A DNA stretch of 20,971 nt. Source: G020354085 sp964629975. GTDB lineage: Bacteria > Pseudomonadota > Gammaproteobacteria > Acidiferrobacterales > Sulfurifustaceae. The position numbers and the translations under genes were made by a program. This document shows positions 14,727 through 20,971 of the stretch, piece by piece. The stretch spans positions 1 to 20,971 of the forward strand of contig CAZVUN010000039.1 of the NCBI GenBank assembly GCA_964629975.1, read 5' to 3'. Every line of letters starts with the position of its first letter. Position 1 is the first letter of the stretch. The notes under the pieces are model-generated. The model had not been told where the DNA came from. It saw only the letters and a list, made by a program, of their open reading frames with translations, and did no database searches.

Positions 14727-16883
14727 ATGAGCAGCAAGCTTCACCCCGACAGCCGTCTCCGTCCGAGCCAGACGGTCAGCAACGACTCCGGCAATCGCTC
14801 GATTCTCGACGTGATCGCCGAGCGGCCGATGGATCGGCGCGGATTCCTGCGCACCTCGCTCGGCATCGGCGCCGGCGCGACCGCGATGACGGTGCTCGGC
14901 AGCGCCGTGCTCGATGCGCTGACCAGCAGCGCCCAGGCGGCACCGTCGCCCTCCGGGCCGATCGGTTTCACCTCGGTGGCGCCGAACGTCGCGCCGATGA
15001 CCGACGCCGTGACCGTGCCGAGCGGCTACACGGCGCGTGTGCTGTTGTCGTGGGGCGATCCGCTCACCAAGGCGCCAATGTGGGATGTCACGGGGGCCAT
15101 GGACGAGGCCACACAGTTGCGCAGCTTCGGCGCACACAACGATGGCATGCACTACTTCCCCTTTCCGCCGCCCGGCAACCGTGAAGAGCATCGCAAGGAC
15201 GACGACGATCACCACGGGCGCGAGCAGGGCCTGCTCGTGTGCAACCACGAGTACTGCGATCCTGCGCTCGTCAACAACATCGTGCCGGCTGCGAGCTATG
15301 CGACCGCGGCCCTCACCCTCGACATGGTGCGCGCCCAGCAGGCCGCGCATGGCGTGAGCGTAGTGCACATCGAACGCAAGAAGGGCAAGCACGGCGGGGC
15401 ATGGGAGGTGAAGCGCGGTTCGGGCTTCAACCGCCGCATCACCGGTAACACCCCCTGCCGGATCAGCGGGCCGGCCGCCGGCCATGCGCTGCTGCAGACC
15501 GCCGCCGACCCGAGCGGCAGAAGGGTGCTCGGCACGCTCAACAACTGCGCCCACGGTTACACCCCGTGGGGCACGTACCTCGCCTGCGAGGAGAACTGGA
15601 ACGGTTACTTCGGCGCCAACGGCGCCTTCACGCCGAGCGCCCACGAGCGCCGCTACGGCATCACCGCCACCGGCTTCGGTTACCGCTGGCACGTGGCCGA
15701 CCCGCGCTTCGATCTCAATGCCCCCGGCAACCGCAACGAGCCGAACCGCTTCGGCTGGGTGGTCGAGATCGACCCCTGGAACCCCAACAGCACCCCGGTC
15801 AAGCGCACCGCGCTCGGGCGCATCAAGCGCGAGGGCGCCTGGGTGGTGGTGGACGAGGAGCGGCGCGTGGCCGTGTACATGGGCGATGACGAGCGCAACG
15901 AGTACATCTACAAGTTCGTGTGCGCGAAGAAATACAACCCCAGGAACCCGGCGGCCAACCGCGACCTGCTCGATTCCGGCACCCTGTACGTCGCGCGTTT
16001 CGATGCCGATGGCAGCGGCGAGTGGCTGCCGCTGGTGTGGGGCCAGAATGGCCTGACCCCGGAGAACGGTTTCGCCGATCAGGCCGAGGTGCTGATCAAG
16101 TGCCGCCAGGCGGCCGATCGGCTCGGCGCCACCATGATGGATCGCCCGGAGTGGGGCGCGGTGCATCCGCGCACGCGCGAGGTGTACATGACGCTCACCA
16201 ACAACAGCCGCCGCGGCAATACGCCGGTGTCGGTCAACCAGGCCGACGGGACGACCACCGCGGCGAGCGCCAATCCGCCCGTGGATGCCGCCAACCCGCG
16301 CCCGGACAACGACTACGGGCACATCCTCCGCTGGCGCGAGCGCGGCGGCGCGGTCGGCGCGCTGCACTTCGACTGGGACATCTTCGTGCAGTGCGGCGAT
16401 AAGGCCACGACCAAGACCCTCCCGGCGGGCTATACCCCGGGCGAGTACGGCGGCCAGAGCGTGGGCTACCAGGGCAACATCATCGGCGATGACTACGGCG
16501 CGCCCGACGGGTTGTGGTTCGACAAGGACGGACGCCTGTGGATCCAGACCGACCAGGCCGGCAATGCGCAGGGCGACTGGGTCAATATCGGTGGCAACGT
16601 GATGATGTGCGCCGATCCGTCCACCGGGCTCACCAAGCGCTTCCTGACCAGCCCGCCCAACTGCGAAGTGACCGGCGTGGTCACCACCCCCGACGGCAAG
16701 ACCATGTTCGTCGGCATCCAGCATCCGGGCGAGGATTGGGTGACGTCACCGACGCAGTATTCGCGCTGGCCAGACAGCGGCGCGAACGGTCCGACCACCG
16801 CGAGCGCGCTCGGCAGCGCCTACAAGCCGCGCTCCTCGGTGCTCGTGATCACCAAGGACGACGGGGGCGTGATCGGTACCTGA
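14727..16883 (+). CDS. phoX: Tat-exported PhoX-type alkaline phosphatase
   Basis: This 718-residue protein belongs to the PhoX (DUF839) phosphatases, calcium- and iron-dependent periplasmic enzymes that release phosphate from phosphomonoesters. A twin-arginine signal RRGFLR lies at 37-42 after a hydrophilic N-terminus, with cleavage near SSAQA (about residue 71). Family landmarks include SFGAHNDGMHYFPF, LVCNHEYCDP with Cys172 and Glu175 (likely metal ligands), NNCAHGYTPWGTYLACEENW, RFGWVVEIDPW and PDGLWFDKDGRLWIQTDQAG. A charged His/Asp loop (HRKDDDDHHGRE) stands out. The ATG at 14727 is supported by GAGGA at 14715-14719. The gene has its own PHO-box promoter upstream and a strong terminator downstream, so it is a single-gene unit not tied to the copper cluster. 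Confidence 0.95.
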   Translation: MSSKLHPDSRLRPSQTVSNDSGNRSILDVIAERPMDRRGFLRTSLGIGAGATAMTVLGSAVLDALTSSAQAAPSPSGPIGFTSVAPNVAPMTDAVTVPSGYTARVLLSWGDPLTKAPMWDVTGAMDEATQLRSFGAHNDGMHYFPFPPPGNREEHRKDDDDHHGREQGLLVCNHEYCDPALVNNIVPAASYATAALTLDMVRAQQAAHGVSVVHIERKKGKHGGAWEVKRGSGFNRRITGNTPCRISGPAAGHALLQTAADPSGRRVLGTLNNCAHGYTPWGTYLACEENWNGYFGANGAFTPSAHERRYGITATGFGYRWHVADPRFDLNAPGNRNEPNRFGWVVEIDPWNPNSTPVKRTALGRIKREGAWVVVDEERRVAVYMGDDERNEYIYKFVCAKKYNPRNPAANRDLLDSGTLYVARFDADGSGEWLPLVWGQNGLTPENGFADQAEVLIKCRQAADRLGATMMDRPEWGAVHPRTREVYMTLTNNSRRGNTPVSVNQADGTTTAASANPPVDAANPRPDNDYGHILRWRERGGAVGALHFDWDIFVQCGDKATTKTLPAGYTPGEYGGQSVGYQGNIIGDDYGAPDGLWFDKDGRLWIQTDQAGNAQGDWVNIGGNVMMCADPSTGLTKRFLTSPPNCEVTGVVTTPDGKTMFVGIQHPGEDWVTSPTQYSRWPDSGANGPTTASALGSAYKPRSSVLVITKDDGGVIGT

Positions 16884-16922
16884 GGACGGCGCCCGCCCGC
16901 GCCGCAGCGGGTGCAGGAGCGA

Positions 16923-16952
16923 GGGGCGGCCGGCGGCCGCCCCCTTTTTTTT
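16923..16952 (+). terminator. Rho-independent terminator of phoX
   Basis: GGGGCGGCC at 16923-16931 pairs perfectly with GGCCGCCCC at 16935-16943 across a 3-base loop, and after one C a run of eight T follows (16945-16952). It lies 40 bases after the phoX stop. There is no A-tract on the left, so it works in one direction. Confidence 0.95.
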
Positions 16953-17047
16953 CGCGCGCGGCCCCTTGCCCGTCCCGTCGCCGGGTCCTGCGCCGGTCAG
17001 TCACCGCCGTAGCCGCGCCGCCACGGTCCGCGCGTGCGCCGCTGGCG

Positions 17048-17053
17048 TATAAT
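17048..17053 (+). promoter_or_regulatory. Consensus -10 element of the mrcB unit
   Basis: A perfect TATAAT lies 45 bases before the mrcB start codon, just after the phoX terminator, so transcription would start near 17060. No good -35 hexamer is found 16-18 bp upstream (GGTCCG at 17 bp), so promoter strength is uncertain. Confidence 0.5.
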
Positions 17054-17097
17054 CGCGCGCCCCATGCCGTTGCTCCCGCCGCACGCAAACCCGCACC

Positions 17098-19419
17098 ATG
17101 AAGGCGACTGATCGCGTCCGGCGCGCCGCCGGTCGCCTGCGCGCCCTTGCGCGGCGCCTCAGCGGACGGCCGCTGCGCCTGCTGGTGCTCGCACTGCTGC
17201 TCGCGCTGGCCGGCTACCTGCTCTACCTCGACGTCACCATCCGCGACGCCTTCGAGGGCAGGAAGTTCGCGCTGCCGGCGCGCGTCTATGCGCGGGCGCT
17301 CGAGCTCTACCCGGGCGCGAAGCTCTCGGCCGACGCCCTGGTCGCGGAGCTGCAACGCCTCGGCTACCGCGAGCATCCGGATGCCGAGGAGCCCGGCAGC
17401 TACCGGCGCACCTGGCAGGCGGTCGAGCTCACGACGCGCGCGTTCGTGTTCTGGGACGGTGCGCAGCCCGCGCGTGCCCTTGCCGTGCAGTTCGACGGCG
17501 CCGCCGTGCGCGCCGTACTGGACCGGCACACCAGCGAGCCCCTCGCGCTGGCGCGCCTCGATCCGGTGCTGATCGGAGGCATCTACCCCGGACACAACGA
17601 GGATCGCGCGCTGCTGCGGCTCGCGCAGGTGCCGCCGGCGCTGATTGAGGCGCTGCTCGCGGTCGAGGACCGGAAGTTCTACGCGCACTGGGGCATCGAC
17701 CTGCGCGGACTCGCGCGTGCGCTCGTCAAGACCGCGACCGGTCAGGGGGTGCAGGGCGGCAGCACCATCACGCAACAACTGGTGAAGAACTTCTTTCTCA
17801 CACCGCAACGCACGCTCACGCGCAAGGTCAACGAGATGCTGATGGCACTGCTGCTCGAGCTGCACTACGACAAGGACGAGATCCTCGAGACCTACCTCAA
17901 CGAGATCTACCTCGGCCAGGACGCAAACCGCGCCATTCACGGCGTCGGGCTCGCCAGCCACTTCTATTTCGATCGCCCGCTCGAGACGCTCGCGCTGCAT
18001 GAGATCGCGCTGCTGGTCGCGCTGGTGAAGGGGCCGTCGCACTACGATCCGCGCCGCCATGCCGAGCGCGCCATGGCGCGGCGCAACCTCGTGTTGCAGG
18101 AGCTGGCGCGCCAGCAGCTCATCACGCAGGCCGAGTTCGTCGCCGCCAAGGCCAAGCCGCTCGCCGTGGTCGCCAAGGCGCCGGTCGGCACCTCGCCGTA
18201 CCCGGCGTTCCTGCAGCTCGTCTACCGGCAGCTGCGGCGCGACTATCACGAAGAGGATCTGCGCTCCGAGGGGCTGCGCATCTTCACGACGCTCGATCCG
18301 CAGGTGCAGGTGGCCGCCGAGCGCGCCATGAGCGAGCGCCTGGCGGCGCTCGAGCGCGCGCGCCGGCTGCCGGCGGGCACGCTCGAGGCGGCGGTGGTCG
18401 TCACCAGTACGCAGCACGGCGAGGTGCAGGCCCTGGTGGGCGGGCGCGATCCGCGCTACAGCGGCTTCAACCGTGCGCTCGATGCGCTGCGGCCGATCGG
18501 CTCGCTGGTCAAGCCGGCGGTCTTTCTAGCCGCGCTCGAGCAACCGTGGCGCTACACGCTCGCCACGCGCCTCGATGACTCCCCCCTGGTGCTGCGCCAG
18601 CGGGGCAGCCCGGATTGGGAGCCGCAAAACTACGACAAGCAGTTCCACGGCGAGGTGCCGCTGCGGCTGGCCTTGGTGCATTCCTATAATGTGTCGACCG
18701 CGCGCCTGGGGCTGGCGCTCGGCGCCGAACGCGTGGTGGCGCAGCTCGAGCAGCTCGGGGCGGGACGGCCACTGCCGGTGCATGCCGCGAGTCTGCTCGG
18801 CGCCAACGCGCTCAGCCCGTTGGAGGTCGCGCAGGTCTACCAGACCATTGCCGACGGCGGGTTTCGCACCCCGCTGCGCGCGATCCGCGAGATCGTCACC
18901 GCCGATGGCCGCCCGCTGCAGCGCTATCCCCTGAGCGTGGAGCAGGTGGCGGCAGCCGCGCCGGTGTATCTGCTGACCCGCGCGCTGCAGGACGCGGTGC
19001 GTGAAGGCACCGGCGCGGGGCTCGCCAGTTACCTGCCCGCCGAGCTCGCGCTCGCCGGCAAGACCGGCACCACCGACGGCCTGCGCGATTCCTGGTTCGC
19101 CGGCTTTAGCGGCGATCGCGTGGCGGTGGTGTGGGTCGGACGCGACGACAATCAGCCGACCGGCTTGACCGGCGCGAGCGGGGCGCTCACCGTATGGGGC
19201 AGCCTGTTGGCGGGGCTCGCGCCCGAGCCGGTCGCGGTGCCGTTGCCGGAGGATGTCGAGCAGGTGTGGATCGATCCGGCGAGCGGCCTGCGCGCCGATG
19301 CGCACTGCGCCGGGGCGGTCGAGCTGCCGTTCATTGTCGGATCGGCGCCGAGCGAGCGGGCCGCGTGCGCCGCGCCGGCGTCCAAGGCACGCAACTGGTT
19401 CGAGCGATGGTTCCGATGA
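17098..19419 (+). CDS. mrcB: Penicillin-binding protein 1B (bifunctional peptidoglycan synthase)
   Basis: This 773-residue class A PBP makes and cross-links peptidoglycan. A short basic cytoplasmic tail precedes one membrane helix (about 24-42), followed by a UvrB-domain-2-like linker typical of PBP1B. The glycosyltransferase domain shows EDRKFYAHWGID with catalytic Glu190, GGSTITQQLVKN and NEIYLGQ. The transpeptidase has SLVK with active-site Ser469 and Lys472, SYN at 529-531 and KTGTT with Lys655. The C-terminal part ends with a short cysteine-bearing tail (DAHCAG and RAACAAP), as in many PBP1B proteins. Length fits the family. The ATG at 17098 has no strong Shine-Dalgarno, but the basic n-region and helix begin directly after it. 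The stop overlaps the next start by 4 bases, linking it to its presumed lipoprotein activator. Confidence 0.96.
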   Translation: MKATDRVRRAAGRLRALARRLSGRPLRLLVLALLLALAGYLLYLDVTIRDAFEGRKFALPARVYARALELYPGAKLSADALVAELQRLGYREHPDAEEPGSYRRTWQAVELTTRAFVFWDGAQPARALAVQFDGAAVRAVLDRHTSEPLALARLDPVLIGGIYPGHNEDRALLRLAQVPPALIEALLAVEDRKFYAHWGIDLRGLARALVKTATGQGVQGGSTITQQLVKNFFLTPQRTLTRKVNEMLMALLLELHYDKDEILETYLNEIYLGQDANRAIHGVGLASHFYFDRPLETLALHEIALLVALVKGPSHYDPRRHAERAMARRNLVLQELARQQLITQAEFVAAKAKPLAVVAKAPVGTSPYPAFLQLVYRQLRRDYHEEDLRSEGLRIFTTLDPQVQVAAERAMSERLAALERARRLPAGTLEAAVVVTSTQHGEVQALVGGRDPRYSGFNRALDALRPIGSLVKPAVFLAALEQPWRYTLATRLDDSPLVLRQRGSPDWEPQNYDKQFHGEVPLRLALVHSYNVSTARLGLALGAERVVAQLEQLGAGRPLPVHAASLLGANALSPLEVAQVYQTIADGGFRTPLRAIREIVTADGRPLQRYPLSVEQVAAAAPVYLLTRALQDAVREGTGAGLASYLPAELALAGKTGTTDGLRDSWFAGFSGDRVAVVWVGRDDNQPTGLTGASGALTVWGSLLAGLAPEPVAVPLPEDVEQVWIDPASGLRADAHCAGAVELPFIVGSAPSERAACAAPASKARNWFERWFR

Positions 19420-19838
19420 GACACAACGCCGCTTCGCTGGCCGTGCTGGTCGCGGTGGCGGCGCTCGCCGCGTGCGTCGCTGGCCCGCGCGGGCAGGCGG
19501 TGCCGGTGTCGGACAACAGCGCGGTGGTGGCGCTGGTGGCGCAGGCACACACCGATCTCGACGCCGGACGACGCGACAACGCCGCGGCCGCAGTCGAGCG
19601 GGCGCTGCGCATCGAGCCGCGCAATCCGCTGTTGTGGCAGGAACTGGCCAAGGTGCGCCTGGCCGAGGGCCGTCACGCGCAGGCCGAGCAGCTGGCGGCC
19701 AAATCGAGCAGCCTCGCGGCCGGCGACCGGCGGCTGAAGGCCGCCAATCTGCGGCTCATCGCCGCCGCGCGCGCCGGGCGCGGCGACAACGACGGCGCGC
19801 AGGCCGCGCTCGCGCAGGCCGCCGAGCTCGAACGCTAG
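19416..19838 (+). CDS. lpoP: TPR lipoprotein, LpoP-like PBP1B activator
   Basis: This 140-residue protein has a lipoprotein signal with lipid-bearing Cys20 (LAAC) and then a helical region that fits two to three tetratricopeptide repeats: AHTDLDAGRRDNAAAAVERALRIEP-like, with NPLLWQELAKVRLAEGRHAQAEQLA. Its ATG overlaps the PBP1B stop in an ATGA, so the two are translationally coupled. In Pseudomonas aeruginosa a TPR lipoprotein in the same position, LpoP, is needed for PBP1B activity from the outer membrane. By position, size and fold this is the same kind of protein. Sequence identity was not measured, so the symbol rests on synteny and architecture. Confidence 0.78.
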   Translation: MRHNAASLAVLVAVAALAACVAGPRGQAVPVSDNSAVVALVAQAHTDLDAGRRDNAAAAVERALRIEPRNPLLWQELAKVRLAEGRHAQAEQLAAKSSSLAAGDRRLKAANLRLIAAARAGRGDNDGAQAALAQAAELER

Positions 19839-19843
19839 GCGGA

Positions 19844-20470
19844 TTACAGGCTGGCGAGGAACTCGGCGATCGCGTCGAGCTGCTCTTCGCTCAGGCGCTT
19901 GAGGCTGCGCTCCATCAAGCCGTAGGGATCCGCCGGTCGCTTGCCGTCGCGGATGTCGCGCAGCGCCTTGCCCAGGTAGGTCGCGTGCTGGCCGGCGAGT
20001 GTGGCCGCCGTTTGCAGCACGCGATCGAACACCAGTCCACCCTCGGCGCGCTCGCCGTGGCAGTACATGCAGCGCTCCTCGAAGAACAGTCGCTCGCCCT
20101 GCGCGAAGCGCGGGCCGCGCACCCGTCCAGCGCGTGCTGGGGTCTGGCTGGCGTAGTAGGCGGCGATGTCGGCAAGGTCGGTTGGGTCCTGCACGGCCTG
20201 CGCGATCGCGCTCATGACCGGGTCCTGGCGCCGGCCGCTGCGGAACTCCTGCATCTCGCTCACGATGTAATCGGCGCGCTGGCCGGCGAGCCTGGGGACG
20301 CTCGGGAGGGTGCTGTTGCCGTCGGCGCCGTGGCACGCGGCGCACTGCGCGGCCTTGTCCCGGCCGGCCGCGGCGTCCGCACCGGCCGCGGGCAGCGCCG
20401 TCAACAGCGGGCAACCGCAGAGAACGCCGGCCGCGGCGTAGGGCACCGACAGGGCGGAGTCCGATTCCAT
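19844..20470 (-). CDS. Diheme cytochrome c (c4-like)
   Basis: This 208-residue periplasmic protein is built of two cytochrome c domains, with heme sites CAACH at Cys43-Cys46-His47 and CMYCH at Cys134-Cys137-His138. Each half has the family pattern of heme motif, PxLAGQxxxY (PRLAGQRADY and ATLAGQHATY) and a downstream Met ligand (DPVMSAIA and DPYGLMERS). That is the cytochrome c4/c553 plan, which commonly passes electrons to cytochrome oxidases. The signal peptide is unusual: the first residues (MESDSAL) are acidic and lack the usual basic start, although a hydrophobic part and PAAGA cleavage zone follow. No other methionine start is available. The gene converges on the LpoP-like gene with only 5 bp between the stop codons and no terminator is visible. 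A PHO-box-like sequence lies 71 bp upstream. Confidence 0.9.
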   Translation of the reverse strand: MESDSALSVPYAAAGVLCGCPLLTALPAAGADAAAGRDKAAQCAACHGADGNSTLPSVPRLAGQRADYIVSEMQEFRSGRRQDPVMSAIAQAVQDPTDLADIAAYYASQTPARAGRVRGPRFAQGERLFFEERCMYCHGERAEGGLVFDRVLQTAATLAGQHATYLGKALRDIRDGKRPADPYGLMERSLKRLSEEQLDAIAEFLASL

Positions 20471-20817
20471 AAATACTCACCCCCCGGTTCGCGCGGACAT
20501 CCGGCGCCGGCATGGTTGCGTGCCAGGCGGCCGTCGGACGATGACAGCGCAGTTACAGTTTACGCCGGAAAACCGGCGGATTCCGGTCCCCCGCGTGCGC
20601 CGGATGACCGGCTCAAGGCGGCCCACGGTCCGGCCGATAACGCCGCTGACGGGGTCGCGCGCTGCGGTGCACGCTCCCGATCAAGCAGTTAGGCGATCCA
20701 TCCGCTGTCAGCGCGTCATGGCTCACGGTCCGTGGCGCACCGGCATTTCTGCGAGCGGCACGCGCTTTGCTCCAGAGATCCTGCACAGAAAGGGACGAAA
20801 CCACACGGAGATGATCG
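20471..20817. other. Divergent intergenic region
   Basis: This 347-bp stretch lies between two divergently transcribed genes and holds no convincing gene. It contains a PHO-box-like sequence at 20541-20558 on the minus strand, a small perfect stem CGCCGG-AAAA-CCGGCG at 20563-20578, and the 11-base dyad CACGG-T-CCGTG at 20724-20734 that could be an operator. No clear sigma70 promoter is seen for either gene. Confidence 0.6.
20541..20558 (-). promoter_or_regulatory. PHO box in the divergent region
   Basis: Read on the minus strand this is CTGTAACTGCGCTGTCAT: a perfect CTGTCAT unit and a 5 of 7 unit spaced exactly 11 bp, as PhoB sites are. It points toward the diheme cytochrome gene, but no convincing -10 follows it, so the PhnD-like gene on the other side could also be the target. 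Confidence 0.5.
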
Positions 20818-20971
20818 ATGTCCACACGCACCCGCCTGCCCGGGCTAGTGGCGTTGGCGTTCGCCGCCACGACACTCAGCGCCAGTGCGGCCGACAACCC
20901 GCCGTATTATTTTGGGGTCCTCAATCAGCGCAGTGTCGCGCTCACGGCGCAGTACTGGAACCCGATCCTCG
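20818..20971 (+). CDS. PhnD-like phosphate/phosphonate ABC transporter binding protein (3' end outside window)
   Basis: Only the first 51 codons are inside the window. They encode a signal peptide (MSTRTRLPGLVALAFAA, cleavage near ASA) and the start of a mature domain, YYFGVLNQRSVALTAQYWNPIL. This opening strand and helix is typical of the PhnD/phosphite-binding family of periplasmic solute-binding proteins (F-G-V-x-x-Q/N-R/S...W-x-P-I-L). GGAG at 20807-20810 with 7-base spacing supports the ATG at 20818. The gene would help phosphate, phosphite or phosphonate uptake, which matches the PHO box upstream and phoX nearby, but some family members are sensor subunits or bind other oxyanions, and the rest of the gene is not visible. 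Confidence 0.65.
   Translation, partial: MSTRTRLPGLVALAFAATTLSASAADNPPYYFGVLNQRSVALTAQYWNPIL

Noticed and set aside
19253..20692. Long plus-strand frame crossing mrcB, the lipoprotein and the antisense of the cytochrome
   Set aside because: Low-complexity composition and overlap with three well-supported genes.
20705..20719. CTGTCAG followed by GCGTCAT as a further PHO box
   Set aside because: The units are 8 bp apart, not 11, so PhoB geometry is not met.

Overview
The window is very GC-rich chromosomal DNA. It carries features usual in Gammaproteobacteria: PBP1B with a TPR lipoprotein directly behind it, Tat-exported PhoX, diheme cytochrome c4-like protein, lipoprotein cytochromes, and an ANR/FNR-type box. 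A free-living gammaproteobacterium of a sulfur-, metal- or environment-adapted lineage is my best guess; no species can be named. No rRNA, tRNA, CRISPR array, transposase or integrase is visible.

Layout. (1) 1-1176: 3' part of a cardiolipin synthase-type phospholipase D gene that enters from the left. (2) 1400-5095: a two-gene calcium unit, a CaCA-type Na+/Ca2+ antiporter and a P2A-type Ca2+-ATPase, 3 bp apart. (3) 5209-11632: a long, tightly packed, one-direction copper/periplasmic redox cluster. In order it holds a Cys/His-rich CopL-like leader protein, a Tat-exported two-domain multicopper oxidase, an outer-membrane barrel whose N-terminal codons are filled by an interspersed hairpin repeat, a Met/His-rich secreted protein, three c-type cytochromes (two of them tandem paralogous lipoproteins), a 24-residue membrane peptide, a DUF302 protein and a CpxP/Spy-like protein with a Met/His/Gly tail. 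(4) 11651-14515: an ANR/FNR-type promoter, a DUF3330 cysteine protein and a CopA-type Cu(I) exporting P1B-ATPase. (5) 14533-16952: a PHO box of four 11-bp-spaced repeats, phoX and a strong intrinsic terminator. (6) 17048-19838: mrcB (PBP1B) with an overlapping LpoP-like lipoprotein gene. (7) 19844-20470, minus strand: a diheme cytochrome c. (8) 20471-20817: a divergent intergenic region with a second PHO box, then the start of a PhnD-like phosphate/phosphonate-binding protein that leaves on the right.

How it fits together. Sections 3 and 4 look like one copper-handling island. CopA would pump Cu(I) out of the cytoplasm, the multicopper oxidase could oxidise Cu(I) in the periplasm, and the Met/His-rich proteins and barrel could bind or pass copper. 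The three cytochromes suggest that the oxidase exchanges electrons with a c-type chain. The oxidase has its type-1 copper cysteine in domain 1 and an aspartate in the matching place of domain 2. The flanking phoX and the PhnD-like gene, each near a PHO box, point to a phosphate-starvation theme on the right side.

The most interesting items are the oxidase/cytochrome/microprotein cluster as a whole, the repeat inserted in frame in the signal-peptide region of the barrel gene, and the ANR box driving DUF3330-copA.
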